Source: Streptomyces aurantiacus | Lineage (GTDB): Bacteria > Actinomycetota > Actinomycetes > Streptomycetales > Streptomycetaceae | Length of the DNA: 64,000 nt | NCBI RefSeq assembly: GCF_027107535.1 | Contig: NZ_CP114283.1 | Location: 806,001-870,000 of the forward strand | Reading direction: 5' to 3' | In this document: positions 1 to 8,192 of the stretch, in pieces | How positions within the stretch are numbered: the stretch's first letter is position 1 | How the letters are laid out: each line of letters opens with the position of its first letter | The notes under the pieces: model-generated | Told to the model about the DNA's origin: nothing | Databases searched by the model: none | Seen by the model: the letters and a program-made list of their open reading frames with translations, nothing else | Translations under genes and position numbers: made by a program

Positions 1-197
1 GGATCACCTGGCCGGGTTCGCTGTACTTGGGTCTGATCGCTCTCGTGCCGACGATGGCGTTGGCGGGCTTCGGCGCCAACCAGAACTTCCCGTTCGGTGG
101 TACCAGCATCCTCATCATCGTGGGTGTCGGTCTGGAGACGGTGAAGCAGATCGAGAGCCAGCTCCAGCAGCGCAATTACGAAGGGTTCCTCCGCTGA
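1..197 (+). CDS. secY: Protein translocase subunit SecY, C-terminal end (partial)
   Basis: This is the last 64 codons of SecY, the channel-forming subunit of the SecYEG translocon in the cytoplasmic membrane; the start lies outside the window. The reading frame begins at base 3. It shows the final hydrophobic segment (GGTSILIIVGVGLETVKQI) and the basic cytoplasmic tail ending in QQRNYEGFLR, both typical of SecY. Its stop TGA overlaps the adk ATG by one base, so the two genes are translationally coupled, as in most actinobacterial spc operons. Recognition rests on the tail sequence plus the adk-map-infA neighbours. Confidence 0.93.
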   Translation, partial: ITWPGSLYLGLIALVPTMALAGFGANQNFPFGGTSILIIVGVGLETVKQIESQLQQRNYEGFLR

Positions 198-886
198 TGC
201 GAATCGTCCTCGTCGGGCCACCCGGTGCGGGCAAGGGAACGCAGGCCGCGTTCCTCGCCCAGAACCTGTCGATCCCGCACATCTCCACGGGCGACCTCTT
301 CCGTGCGAACATCAGCCGCCAGACGGAACTGGGCAAACTGGCCAAGTCGTACATGGACGAGGGCAACCTCGTACCGGACGAGGTCACCATCGCGATGGCC
401 AGGGACCGCATGGAGCAGTCGGACGCCGTGAACGGCTTCCTGCTCGACGGCTTCCCGCGGAACGTCTCGCAGGCCGAGGCGCTCGACCAGGCCCTCAAGG
501 GCGATGGTGTGGAGCTGGACGGGGTGCTCGACCTGGAGGTCCCCGAGGACGAGGTGGTCAAGCGCATCGCCGGCCGCCGCATCTGCCGGAAGGACTCGGC
601 CCACGTCTTCCACGTGACGTACAGCCCGCCGAAGAAGGAAGGCGTCTGTGACGTCTGCGGCGGCGAGCTGTACCAGCGTGACGACGACACCGAGGAGACC
701 GTCCGCAAGCGCCTGGAGGTCTACCACACCCAGACCGAGCCGATCATCGACTACTACCGGGCCCAGGGCCTGGTAGTGACGATCACCGCGCTCGGCAAGG
801 TGGACGAGGTCACCAAGCGTGCGATGGACGCCCTCAAGCGTCAGGCCGAGGGCAAGAACGACAGCGAGGGCGACGGCGACAAGTAG
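197..886 (+). CDS. adk: Adenylate kinase
   Basis: Adenylate kinase (229 aa) interconverts ATP + AMP and 2 ADP in the cytosol and supports nucleotide homeostasis. The P-loop GPPGAGKGT (residues 8-16), the AMP-binding region with TGDLFR, and the DGFPR motif near residue 85 are all present. The LID domain (about 121-160) is long, as in Gram-positive zinc-type enzymes, but its metal set is incomplete: C130, D133 (a Cys in Bacillus), C151 and C154. A short acidic/basic tail follows the catalytic core. The ATG overlaps the secY stop, and a strong hairpin follows the gene, so it likely ends a transcript. Confidence 0.97.
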   Translation: MRIVLVGPPGAGKGTQAAFLAQNLSIPHISTGDLFRANISRQTELGKLAKSYMDEGNLVPDEVTIAMARDRMEQSDAVNGFLLDGFPRNVSQAEALDQALKGDGVELDGVLDLEVPEDEVVKRIAGRRICRKDSAHVFHVTYSPPKKEGVCDVCGGELYQRDDDTEETVRKRLEVYHTQTEPIIDYYRAQGLVVTITALGKVDEVTKRAMDALKRQAEGKNDSEGDGDK

Positions 887-902
887 TCGTCCTGGCTGGT
901 TC

Positions 903-933
903 GGCCGCGGTGCCCTCGACGGGCGCCGCGGCC
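903..933 (+). terminator. Hairpin terminator downstream of adk
   Basis: A 13-bp GC-rich stem (903-915 with 921-933, one G-T wobble) with loop TCGAC is followed by TTACTGTTGT. Its position just after the adk stop suggests a terminator or attenuator between adk and map. Confidence 0.6.
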
Positions 934-985
934 TTACTGTTGTGTAGGTATCCGAGTAGACGGAAGACGGAGAGCGCGGGCCCCC

Positions 986-1822
986 ATGGTGCAGATCAAG
1001 ACCCCCGAGCAGATCGCCAAGATGCGTGAGGCGGGCCTGGTCGTCGCCGCCGTCCACAAGGCGACGAGGGAAGCGGCGGTGCCCGGCGCCACGACACGCG
1101 ATCTCGACCAGGTCGCCCGCAAGGTGCTCGACGAGCACGGGGCGAAGTCGAACTTCCTGGGCTACGGCGGCTTCCCCGCCACGATCTGCACCTCGGCGAA
1201 CCAGGTCGTCGTCCACGGCATCCCGAGCGACGACGTCGTCCTCAAGGACGGGGACATCATCTCGATCGACGCGGGCGCGATCATCGACGGCTGGCACGGG
1301 GACGCCGCGTACACGGCGTTCGTGGGGTCCGGTCACGCTCCGGAACTGATTGAGCTCTCCCGGGTGACCGAGGAGTCGATGTGGGCCGGAATCGCGGCGA
1401 TGAAGCTGGGGAACCGGCTCGTCGACGTCTCCCGGGCCATCGAGACGTACATCCGCCGCCAGCCGAAGCCCGGCGGCGGCAAGTACGGGATCATCGAGGA
1501 CTACGGCGGCCACGGCATCGGGACCGAGATGCACATGGACCCGCATCTGCTGAACTACGTGGAGCGCCGGCGGGGCAAGGGCCCGAAGCTGGTGCCCGGG
1601 TTCTGCCTCGCCATCGAGCCCATGGTGTCGCTGGGTACGCCGAGGACCGAGGTCCTCTCCGACGACTGGACGGTCATCACGACCGACGGCACGTGGTCGT
1701 CGCACTGGGAGCACTCCGTCGCGCTGACGGATGAGGGCCCGCTGGTTCTCACCGCTCCCGACGGGGGCAAGGCGAAGCTCGCCGAGTACGGGATCACGGC
1801 CGCGCCTGATCCCCTGGGCTGA
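986..1822 (+). CDS. map: Methionine aminopeptidase, type I
   Basis: This 278-aa cytosolic metalloprotease removes the initiator methionine from nascent proteins. The pita-bread-fold ligands are all visible: H77 (VVVHGIP), D95 and D106 (SIDAGAII/GDAAY), H176 (GGHGIGTEMH), E211 (AIEPM) and E242 (WEHSVALTDEG). The length is normal for actinobacterial type I enzymes. The ATG lies behind a purine-rich stretch (GGAAGACGGAGAG) that can act as ribosome-binding site. It sits in the conserved place between adk and infA. Streptomyces usually carry a second map elsewhere, which I cannot check here. Confidence 0.96.
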   Translation: MVQIKTPEQIAKMREAGLVVAAVHKATREAAVPGATTRDLDQVARKVLDEHGAKSNFLGYGGFPATICTSANQVVVHGIPSDDVVLKDGDIISIDAGAIIDGWHGDAAYTAFVGSGHAPELIELSRVTEESMWAGIAAMKLGNRLVDVSRAIETYIRRQPKPGGGKYGIIEDYGGHGIGTEMHMDPHLLNYVERRRGKGPKLVPGFCLAIEPMVSLGTPRTEVLSDDWTVITTDGTWSSHWEHSVALTDEGPLVLTAPDGGKAKLAEYGITAAPDPLG

Positions 1823-2128
1823 ATCCGCCCTCGGAGTGGGTGTCGGGGTCCTGTTGTGCGTCGGCTGCGGGTTGTCCGTGGCTGGTCGCGCCCGCGCGGC
1901 GGAGCCGTATGTGTCACAGCCCCGCGCCCCTGACGGGGCGCCCGTGCCCAGCCGTTCGCGAGGGCGGCTCCGAGCTCGCTGCTTAGGGATCTTCCGTATG
2001 GGGCAGACTTTCTCGATTCGTCTTTCCGAGGGCCCTGGCGTAGACTGACTCGTCGGCTCTCGTGCATCCGCATGTCTGCATGCGGTAAGCGCGGAGTCGA
2101 TCAAGGTAGTCGATTCGAAGGGCGAAGC
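1823..2128 (+). promoter_or_regulatory. map-infA spacer with candidate infA promoter
   Basis: This gene-free stretch of about 306 bases holds one copy of the dispersed GC-rich repeat (about 1862-1940) and a candidate infA promoter. TTCGTC at 2017-2022 and TAGACT at 2041-2046 are separated by 18 bp. A start near 2053 would leave a leader of about 75 nt before infA. The promoter is inferred from sequence only. The upstream ORF extension of infA through this region has no ribosome-binding site and is ignored. Confidence 0.4.
1862..1940 (+). repeat. Dispersed GC-rich intergenic repeat, copy 1
   Basis: The element reads GCTGCGGGTTGTCCGTGGCT, then GGTCGCG, and ends in the hairpin CCCCGCGCCCC-TGAC-GGGGCG. 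Related copies occur at 4756-4816, 18208-18265, 29216-29407, 32617-32664 and 48126-48230. Confidence 0.6.
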
Positions 2129-2350
2129 GTGGCCAAGAAGCAAGGTGCCATCGAGATCGAGGGCACTGTCGTCGAGTCTCTTCCGAACGCCATGTTCAAG
2201 GTCGAGCTCCAGAACGGCCACCAGGTCCTGGCTCACATCAGCGGCAAGATGCGTATGCACTACATCCGTATCCTCCCTGACGACCGGGTCGTGGTGGAGC
2301 TGTCTCCGTACGACCTCACGCGTGGCCGGATCGTCTACCGGTACAAGTAG
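2129..2350 (+). CDS. infA: Translation initiation factor IF-1
   Basis: IF-1 (73 aa) binds the ribosomal A site with IF-2 and IF-3 during initiation. The protein begins [15 protein letters not shown] and ends [12 protein letters not shown], the complete S1/OB-fold domain, at exactly the usual length. I chose the GTG at 2129 because GAAGGG (2117-2122) precedes it at a good distance; the longer upstream reading frame lacks family similarity. It probably starts a transcript that continues through rpmJ, rpsM, rpsK and rpoA. Confidence 0.97.
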   Translation: MAKKQGAIEIEGTVVESLPNAMFKVELQNGHQVLAHISGKMRMHYIRILPDDRVVVELSPYDLTRGRIVYRYK

Positions 2351-2362
2351 ATCTTGCCTGTG

Positions 2363-2378
2363 CCCCGCTTCCGCGGGG
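2363..2378 (+). other. Short hairpin between infA and rpmJ
   Basis: A perfect 6-bp stem CCCCGC-TTCC-GCGGGG lies 13 bases after the infA stop with no T-tract. It may be a processing or attenuation structure rather than a full terminator. Confidence 0.35.
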
Positions 2379-2408
2379 TGGTGGCACTGACCCGGAGAAC
2401 CTCACCCA

Positions 2409-2522
2409 ATGAAGGTCAAGCCGAGCGTCAAGAAGATCTGCGACAAGTGCAGGGTGATCCGCCGTCACGGCCGGGTCATGGTCATCTGCGAAAACCCGCG
2501 CCACAAGCAGCGCCAGGGCTGA
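2409..2522 (+). CDS. rpmJ: 50S ribosomal protein L36 (bL36), zinc-ribbon form
   Basis: A 37-codon gene for bL36, a small zinc-binding protein of the large ribosomal subunit. Translation gives [20 protein letters not shown] followed by [17 protein letters not shown]. The metal ligands C11, C14, C27 and H32 are all present, so this is the zinc-dependent (C+) form; Streptomyces often keep a zinc-free paralogue elsewhere under Zur control. It lies between infA and rpsM, its usual actinobacterial place. It is short but unambiguous. Confidence 0.97.
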   Translation: MKVKPSVKKICDKCRVIRRHGRVMVICENPRHKQRQG

Positions 2523-2733
2523 CGCACGACCGCACCTTCTGCACCCGCAGAACTTCGCGCGACGCAAGCAGAACATGTTCATACGCAGAGCCCGGATCGC
2601 CTGTTCGCAGGGATCCGACACCCCCGGTCGGAGGCCGGGGACCCGGTTCGTACCGAGTCTTCCAGTGACGAAGATGACGGCGGGCGGGATCCGGTTCTGC
2701 GGAAGACCTCCGAACGACAACTGGAGCCATTGA

Positions 2734-3114
2734 ATGGCACGCGTTTCCGGTGTTGACATCCCGCGCGAAAAGCGCGTGGAGGTTGCCCTCACCTATGTGT
2801 TCGGCATCGGCCGGACCCTCTCACAGAAGACGCTGGCCGATACCGGCGTCAACCCCGACACCCGCGTTCGTGACCTCTCCGAGGAGGAGCTGGTCAGGAT
2901 CCGCGAGTACGTGGACAACAACTTCAAGACCGAGGGTGACCTCCGCCGTGAGGTTCAGGCCGACATCCGCCGCAAGGTCGAGATCGGCTGCTACCAGGGT
3001 CTGCGCCACCGTCGTGGCCTGCCCGTCCACGGCCAGCGCACCAGCACGAACGCTCGTACCCGCAAGGGCCCGCGTCGCGCCATCGCCGGCAAGAAGAAGC
3101 CGGGCAAGAAGTAG
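2734..3114 (+). CDS. rpsM: 30S ribosomal protein S13 (uS13)
   Basis: uS13 (126 aa) sits in the head of the small subunit and contacts tRNA and the 50S bridge. It begins [20 protein letters not shown] and contains the conserved [20 protein letters not shown] block followed by a lysine-rich tail. Length and start are standard; ACTGGAG just upstream is a plausible ribosome-binding site. The 211-bp spacer before it carries GC-rich inverted repeats but no recognisable gene. It is followed by rpsK and rpoA as in the alpha operon; rpsD is absent here, as expected in Streptomyces. Confidence 0.97.
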   Translation: MARVSGVDIPREKRVEVALTYVFGIGRTLSQKTLADTGVNPDTRVRDLSEEELVRIREYVDNNFKTEGDLRREVQADIRRKVEIGCYQGLRHRRGLPVHGQRTSTNARTRKGPRRAIAGKKKPGKK

Positions 3115-3183
3115 TCCTCAGCGGACAACGCTTCACCAGCGGTCTTCGCTGTAGGACCGACCACCTCCCCGTAGGAGTTATAG

Positions 3184-3588
3184 ATGCCCCCCAAGGGTCG
3201 TCAGGGCGCTGCCAAGAAGGTGCGCCGCAAGGAAAAGAAGAACGTCGCTCACGGGCACGCGCACATCAAGAGCACGTTCAACAACACGATCGTCTCGATC
3301 ACGGACCCCTCGGGCAACGTGATCTCCTGGGCCTCCGCCGGCCACGTCGGCTTCAAGGGCTCGCGCAAGTCCACCCCCTTCGCCGCGCAGATGGCCGCCG
3401 AGTCGGCCGCCCGCCGCGCGCAGGAGCACGGCATGCGCAAGGTTGACGTCTTCGTGAAGGGCCCGGGCTCCGGTCGCGAGACCGCGATCCGCTCCCTCCA
3501 GGCCACCGGCCTCGAGGTCGGCTCGATCCAGGACGTGACGCCCACGCCGCACAACGGCTGCCGTCCGCCCAAGCGCCGTCGCGTCTGA
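3184..3588 (+). CDS. rpsK: 30S ribosomal protein S11 (uS11)
   Basis: uS11 (134 aa) forms part of the 30S platform near the E site. The protein starts [20 protein letters not shown] and carries the family blocks [29 protein letters not shown] and [16 protein letters not shown], ending with [13 protein letters not shown]. The basic N-terminal extension is common in actinobacteria. TAGGAG precedes the ATG. It lies 69 bp after rpsM and 123 bp before rpoA. Confidence 0.97.
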   Translation: MPPKGRQGAAKKVRRKEKKNVAHGHAHIKSTFNNTIVSITDPSGNVISWASAGHVGFKGSRKSTPFAAQMAAESAARRAQEHGMRKVDVFVKGPGSGRETAIRSLQATGLEVGSIQDVTPTPHNGCRPPKRRRV

Positions 3589-3618
3589 CGCACGGTTGTC
3601 TTAGTTTTTCCTGGGTTC

Positions 3619-3650
3619 GGGCGGTACGGCTCCTCGGAGGCGTGCCGCCC
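3619..3650 (+). other. Hairpin between rpsK and rpoA
   Basis: A 10-bp stem (GGGCGGTACG with CGTGCCGCCC, one wobble) with a 12-nt loop lies in the 123-bp spacer. It may tune expression of rpoA relative to the ribosomal genes; the role is inference. Confidence 0.3.
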
Positions 3651-3711
3651 GTACCCTTGCAGTAACAGCAGGGTGTCAAATAGCGGGCGCCCATGACTGA
3701 AGGATCGCAAC

Positions 3712-4734
3712 ATGCTGATTGCTCAGCGTCCCTCGTTGACCGAAGAGGTCGTCGACGAATTCCGCTCCCGGTTCGTGATCGAGCCGCTGGAGCCGGGCTT
3801 CGGCTACACCCTCGGCAACTCCCTCCGTCGCACCCTCCTCTCCTCGATCCCCGGAGCCGCTGTCACCAGCATCCGGATCGACGGGGTCCTGCACGAGTTC
3901 ACCACCGTGCCGGGCGTCAAGGAGGACGTCACCGACCTGATCCTCAACATCAAGCAGCTGGTCGTCTCCTCGGAGCACGACGAGCCGGTCGTGATGTACC
4001 TGCGCAAGCAGGGCCCGGGTCTGGTCACCGCCGCCGACATCGCGCCCCCGGCCGGTGTCGAGGTCCACAACCCCGACCTCGTCCTCGCCACGCTCAACGG
4101 CAAGGGCAAGCTGGAGATGGAGCTGACGGTCGAGCGCGGTCGCGGTTACGTCTCCGCCGTGCAGAACAAGCAGGTCGGTCAGGAGATCGGGCGCATCCCG
4201 GTCGACTCGATCTACTCGCCGGTTCTCAAGGTCACGTACAAGGTCGAGGCGACTCGTGTCGAGCAGCGCACCGACTTCGACAAGCTGATCGTCGACGTCG
4301 AGACCAAGCAGGCCATGCGTCCCCGTGACGCCATGGCGTCGGCCGGTAAGACCCTGGTCGAGCTGTTCGGTCTGGCGCGTGAGCTCAACATCGACGCCGA
4401 GGGCATCGACATGGGTCCGTCCCCGACGGACGCCGCCCTCGCCGCCGATCTCGCCCTGCCGATCGAGGAGCTCGAGCTCACCGTTCGGTCGTACAACTGC
4501 CTCAAGCGCGAGGGCATCCACTCCGTGGGTGAGCTCGTGGCCCGTTCCGAGGCCGACCTGCTCGACATCCGCAACTTCGGTGCGAAGTCGATCGACGAGG
4601 TCAAGGCGAAGCTGGCCGGCATGGGCCTGGCCCTGAAGGACTCGCCTCCCGGGTTCGACCCGACCGCCGCCGCTGACGCCTTCGGCGCCGACGACGACGC
4701 GGACGCGGGCTTCGTCGAGACCGAGCAGTACTAA
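3712..4734 (+). CDS. rpoA: DNA-directed RNA polymerase alpha subunit
   Basis: The 340-aa alpha subunit dimerises to nucleate RNA polymerase assembly and contacts UP-elements and activators. The N-terminal domain (about 1-230) contains [20 protein letters not shown] and the dimer interface. The C-terminal domain (about 245-315) holds [18 protein letters not shown] and [17 protein letters not shown], the DNA-binding helix-hairpin-helix. A short acidic tail ([12 protein letters not shown]) follows. I chose the ATG preceded by AAGGATCGCAAC. It is followed by rplQ after 190 bp containing a repeat hairpin. Confidence 0.98.
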   Translation: MLIAQRPSLTEEVVDEFRSRFVIEPLEPGFGYTLGNSLRRTLLSSIPGAAVTSIRIDGVLHEFTTVPGVKEDVTDLILNIKQLVVSSEHDEPVVMYLRKQGPGLVTAADIAPPAGVEVHNPDLVLATLNGKGKLEMELTVERGRGYVSAVQNKQVGQEIGRIPVDSIYSPVLKVTYKVEATRVEQRTDFDKLIVDVETKQAMRPRDAMASAGKTLVELFGLARELNIDAEGIDMGPSPTDAALAADLALPIEELELTVRSYNCLKREGIHSVGELVARSEADLLDIRNFGAKSIDEVKAKLAGMGLALKDSPPGFDPTAAADAFGADDDADAGFVETEQY

Positions 4735-4755
4735 GAGCTGGGGACCGACTGCCGG

Positions 4756-4816
4756 TTCTTGGCTGCGGCCCGGTTCGTGGCCGGTCGCAGTTCCCCGCGC
4801 CCCTGACGGGGCGCGG
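4756..4816 (+). repeat. Dispersed GC-rich intergenic repeat, copy 2 (rpoA-rplQ)
   Basis: The element reads TTCTTGGCTGCGGCCCGG, then TTCGTGGCCGGTCGCAG, TTCCCCGCGCCCC and the perfect hairpin 4795-4803 / 4808-4816 with loop TGAC. It lies just after rpoA and may also act as a transcription or processing signal. Confidence 0.6.
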
Positions 4817-4924
4817 GTCCTCCGGGGCCTTGAAAGAGGTCTCGGATCTTCGACAGGCGATCGCCTGCTCGGACACTGACCTCGGTACCTGATACGGCCG
4901 GGGCAGACACCTAGGAGAAACATC

Positions 4925-5458
4925 ATGCCGAAGCCCGCCAAGGGTGCCCGTATGGGTGGCAGCGCCGCGCACGAGAAGCTGCTTCTCGCGAACCTCGCGA
5001 AGTCGCTCTTCGAGCACGGCAAGATCACGACCACCGAGGCGAAGGCCCGCCGCCTGCGGCCGTACGCCGAGCGTCTGGTCACCAAGGCGAAGAAGGGCGA
5101 CCTTCACAACCGCCGTCAGGTCCTGTCGATCATCACGGACAAGAGCATCGTGCACACGCTCTTCACCGAGATCGGCCCGCGCTACGAGAACCGCCCGGGT
5201 GGCTACACCCGTATCACCAAGATCGGTAACCGCCGTGGCGACAACGCGCCCATGGCTGTCATCGAGCTGGTGGAGGCCCTGACCGTGGCCCAGGAGGCCA
5301 CCGGTGAGGCCGAGGCGGCGACCAAGCGTGCCGTCAAGGAAGACACCCTGAAGAAGGACGACGCCCCCAAGAAGGACGAGGCCGTCGAGGCCAAGTCCGA
5401 CGAGGTCGTCGAGGACGCGGCTCCGGCCGACGCCAAGGACGAGTCCAAGGACGCCTGA
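4925..5458 (+). CDS. rplQ: 50S ribosomal protein L17 (bL17) with charged C-terminal extension
   Basis: bL17 is a large-subunit protein near the exit tunnel. Residues 1-120 are the normal domain ([48 protein letters not shown]). The protein is 177 aa, longer than the roughly 120 aa of Escherichia coli, because of a Lys/Asp/Glu/Ala-rich tail from about residue 128 that is predicted to be disordered; such tails are usual in streptomycetes. AGGAGAAAC precedes the ATG. A terminator-like hairpin separates it from truA. Confidence 0.97.
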   Translation: MPKPAKGARMGGSAAHEKLLLANLAKSLFEHGKITTTEAKARRLRPYAERLVTKAKKGDLHNRRQVLSIITDKSIVHTLFTEIGPRYENRPGGYTRITKIGNRRGDNAPMAVIELVEALTVAQEATGEAEAATKRAVKEDTLKKDDAPKKDEAVEAKSDEVVEDAAPADAKDESKDA

Positions 5459-5474
5459 GGCTCTGCCTGACAGT

Positions 5475-5508
5475 GAGCGGGTCCGCCCCCTACGGGGCGG
5501 GCCCGCTC
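5475..5508 (+). terminator. Hairpin terminator after rplQ
   Basis: A 15-bp stem (5475-5489 with 5494-5508, one G-T wobble) closes on the loop CTAC and begins 16 bases after the rplQ stop. It likely ends the ribosomal transcript, with some read-through to truA. Confidence 0.65.
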
Positions 5509-5548
5509 TCGCGTTCCCGCAAGAGCGGGCCACTGAGAGGATCTGTGT

Positions 5549-6406
5549 GTGAGTGACGAAGTGGAGCCCGGGTTCGTACGGGTACGGCTGGACCTTTCCT
5601 ACGACGGGAAGGAGTTCTCCGGGTGGGCCAAGCAGGCCGCGGGACGGCGGACCGTGCAGGGCGAGATCGAGGACGCCCTGCGGACCGTGACGCGGTCGGG
5701 GGACACCACGTACGAGCTGACCGTGGCCGGGCGGACCGACGCCGGGGTGCACGCCCGGGGCCAGGTCGCTCATGTCGACCTGCCCGAGGAGCTGTGGGGC
5801 GAGCACCGGGAGAAGCTGCTGAAGCGGCTGGCCGGGCGGTTGCCGAAGGACGTGCGGGTGTGGGCGCTCGCGGAGGCGCCGAGCGGCTTCAACGCGCGGT
5901 TCTCGGCGATCTGGCGGCGGTACGCCTACCGCGTCACCGACAACCAGGGCGGGGTCGACCCCCTGCTGCGCGGTCACGTGCTGTGGCACGACTGGCCGCT
6001 CGACGTCGACGCCATGAACGAGGCCGCGAAGAGGCTCCTCGGGGAGCACGACTTCGCCGCCTACTGCAAGAAGCGCGAGGGCGCCACGACCATCCGTACG
6101 CTCCAGGAGCTGCGGCTGGAGCGGGGGAGTGACGGGATCGTCACCGCCACCGTGCGGGCCGACGCCTTCTGCCACAACATGGTGCGGTCGCTGATCGGGG
6201 CGCTGCTGTTCGTGGGGGACGGGCACCGGGGGCCCAACTGGCCCGGAGAGGTGCTCGCCGCCGGGGTCCGGGACTCCGCCGTGCACGTCGTGCGACCGCA
6301 CGGGCTGACCCTCGAAGAGGTCGGGTATCCGGCCGACGAGCTGCTCGCCGCCCGCAACAAGGAGGCCCGGAACCGGCGCTCGCTGCCCGGTGCCGGCTGC
6401 TGCTGA
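5549..6406 (+). CDS. truA: tRNA pseudouridine(38-40) synthase TruA
   Basis: TruA (285 aa) converts uridines 38-40 in the anticodon arm to pseudouridine. The catalytic motif [12 protein letters not shown] places the nucleophile at D64. Further family blocks are [39 protein letters not shown] and [14 protein letters not shown]. The GTG start follows GAGAGG (5535-5540). It has the conserved position after rplQ. The C-terminus is a short basic/Gly-rich tail ending in two cysteines (GAGCC), which is unusual but probably not functional. Confidence 0.95.
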   Translation: MSDEVEPGFVRVRLDLSYDGKEFSGWAKQAAGRRTVQGEIEDALRTVTRSGDTTYELTVAGRTDAGVHARGQVAHVDLPEELWGEHREKLLKRLAGRLPKDVRVWALAEAPSGFNARFSAIWRRYAYRVTDNQGGVDPLLRGHVLWHDWPLDVDAMNEAAKRLLGEHDFAAYCKKREGATTIRTLQELRLERGSDGIVTATVRADAFCHNMVRSLIGALLFVGDGHRGPNWPGEVLAAGVRDSAVHVVRPHGLTLEEVGYPADELLAARNKEARNRRSLPGAGCC

Positions 6407-6596
6407 CGGGCCCCCGACGGTGCCTAAGTGGGTACATATGCCCGCTGTGATGTGTGATGAAACCCCTGCGTAACACGTACGTTCGGACGTAACCTCTGAA
6501 ACTCAGTTATGATTTCGCTGCTCGGCTGAGAGTTCGATTAGGGGTTGGCCGAGTTCGGGTGGGGGTAACGGGCCGGATCGGCCCCGGGGGTTGTGC
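6407..6596 (+). promoter_or_regulatory. Promoter region of the surface-glycan operon
   Basis: This 190-bp spacer after truA includes the most A/T-rich stretch of the neighbourhood. A clear -10 hexamer TATGAT lies at 6508-6513; no convincing -35 stands 16-18 bp upstream, so an alternative sigma factor or an activator is possible. The leader would be about 75 nt. A start-proximal GGGGG run (6586-6590) probably serves as ribosome-binding site for the next gene. Confidence 0.45.
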
Positions 6597-8192
6597 ATGA
6601 GTGCAGTGGGGACTGCTCGTGTTCCGCAGAACAGGAAACGCAAGAAAACGCCGCAGAGTCATGGGCTGCTGCCGACGCCGCCGGACGACGTGGAGAAGTA
6701 CTCGTACAGCCGTCGGTATCTGTGGGTGCTGACGTTCGGTTCGCTGATCAGCTTCGCGTGTCTGGCGATGAGCCAGTTCCTGTTCACGGCGTCGAGCCCG
6801 TGGTTCTGGCTGACGCTGCCGTTGCTGGCGTTCATCATCGCGGACTACCTGATCTCGTTGTACCTCGACGGGCTCAGCAAGGACTTCGACATCAAGGGCC
6901 ACAAGCGCCTCGTGCGCAAGTGGCAGCCCGCGGTGTACCCGAGCGTGGACATCTTCCTGCCGGTGTGCGGTGAGCCCCTGGAGGTCCTGCACAACACCTG
7001 GGTCCATGTGAACCGGCTCGCCAGCAGCTACCAGGGCGTCGTCAACACGTACGTCCTGGACGACGCGGCCGAGGACGAGGTCGGGGCCATGGCCACCGAC
7101 TTCGGGTTCCAGTACGTGGTGCGGCCCAACCGCGGCTGGTTCAAGAAGGCCGGCAACCTCAATCACGCCTTCGAGAAGACCGACGGCGACCACATCCTCA
7201 TCCTCGACGCCGACTTCGCGCCGCGTGCCGACCTGCTGGACGAACTGCTGCCGCACATGGACGACGACGAGAAGGTCGCCATCGTGCAGTCGCCGCAGTT
7301 CTTCCGCATCGTCGACCGGCAGAACTGGATCGAGCGCGGCGCGGGCGCCGTGCAGGAGCAGTTCTACCGGTCCGTGCAGACCTCCCGTGAGGACAAGGAC
7401 GGGTCGATCTGCGTCGGCTCGTGTGCGATCTACCGGCGCGCGGCCCTGGAGCAGACCAACGGCATCACGCTGATCGAGCACTCCGAGGACATGTACACCG
7501 GCTTCGACCTGCGGGCCCTCGGCTGGAAGCTGCGCTACGTGCCCGTCGCGCTGTCCGCCGGAGTGTGCCCGGACACGGCCGGTGCCTTCCACAACCAGCA
7601 GTACCGCTGGTGCATGGGCTCGCTGGAGCTCCTCACCAGCAAGCGTTTCTGGGAGATGGACCTCAAGTTCAAGACCCGGCTCTGCTACGTGTCGGGGTTC
7701 CTGTACTACCTCCAGACCGCGCTCGCCACGTTCATCGCGCCGGTCATCCCGCTCGCCCTGATGATCCTGCGCCCCGACCTGCTGCGTGCCGAGGCCGCCA
7801 TGTGGGTGCTGCCGAGCATCGCGTACGTGACGCTGGTGCTGCCGCTGTGGCACCGGGCGCCGTACCGGCTGGAGGCCTGGGCCGTGCGGATCATGTACGG
7901 CTGGTCGCACGTCTTCGCCGTCTGGGACGTGCTGCGGGGCCGTCCGATGGGCTGGAAGCCCACGGGCTCGGCGGGCGCCAAGAAGAACGGCATGCGCCGC
8001 TACTGGAACTGCATGATCTTCTGGACCGGCGGCACGGCCGTGGTCTGGATCGTCGTCGCCGCCTGGCGCATGCTCACCCTCTATCCGCCGGACTTCGCGC
8101 TGATGCTGTCCGCCGGCCTCTTCTACGCGATGGTCGTCGGCCGCGTTCTCGTGCAGCCGCGTGCCCAGGAAGTGCAGGAAGCGACCGCATGA
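6597..8192 (+). CDS. Cellulose-synthase-like family 2 glycosyltransferase (membrane)
   Basis: This 531-aa polytopic membrane GT2 probably makes and threads a beta-linked polysaccharide from an activated sugar. Two N-terminal membrane segments (about 42-62 and 70-90) precede the catalytic domain. Its processive-synthase motifs are D155/D156, D204-A-D206, SED (296-298, normally TED) and QQYRW (334-338). About four membrane segments follow (365-520). No PilZ domain is visible. I chose ATG 6597 over the TTG at 6591. The stop overlaps the next gene (ATGA), so the two are coupled. It resembles CslA proteins of Streptomyces but lacks a GlxA partner here. The polymer is unknown. Confidence 0.88.
   Translation: MSAVGTARVPQNRKRKKTPQSHGLLPTPPDDVEKYSYSRRYLWVLTFGSLISFACLAMSQFLFTASSPWFWLTLPLLAFIIADYLISLYLDGLSKDFDIKGHKRLVRKWQPAVYPSVDIFLPVCGEPLEVLHNTWVHVNRLASSYQGVVNTYVLDDAAEDEVGAMATDFGFQYVVRPNRGWFKKAGNLNHAFEKTDGDHILILDADFAPRADLLDELLPHMDDDEKVAIVQSPQFFRIVDRQNWIERGAGAVQEQFYRSVQTSREDKDGSICVGSCAIYRRAALEQTNGITLIEHSEDMYTGFDLRALGWKLRYVPVALSAGVCPDTAGAFHNQQYRWCMGSLELLTSKRFWEMDLKFKTRLCYVSGFLYYLQTALATFIAPVIPLALMILRPDLLRAEAAMWVLPSIAYVTLVLPLWHRAPYRLEAWAVRIMYGWSHVFAVWDVLRGRPMGWKPTGSAGAKKNGMRRYWNCMIFWTGGTAVVWIVVAAWRMLTLYPPDFALMLSAGLFYAMVVGRVLVQPRAQEVQEATA

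Noticed and set aside
6591..6596. TTG start two codons upstream for the cellulose-synthase-like gene
   Set aside because: The ATG at 6597 is a stronger start codon and is better spaced from the GGGGG tract.
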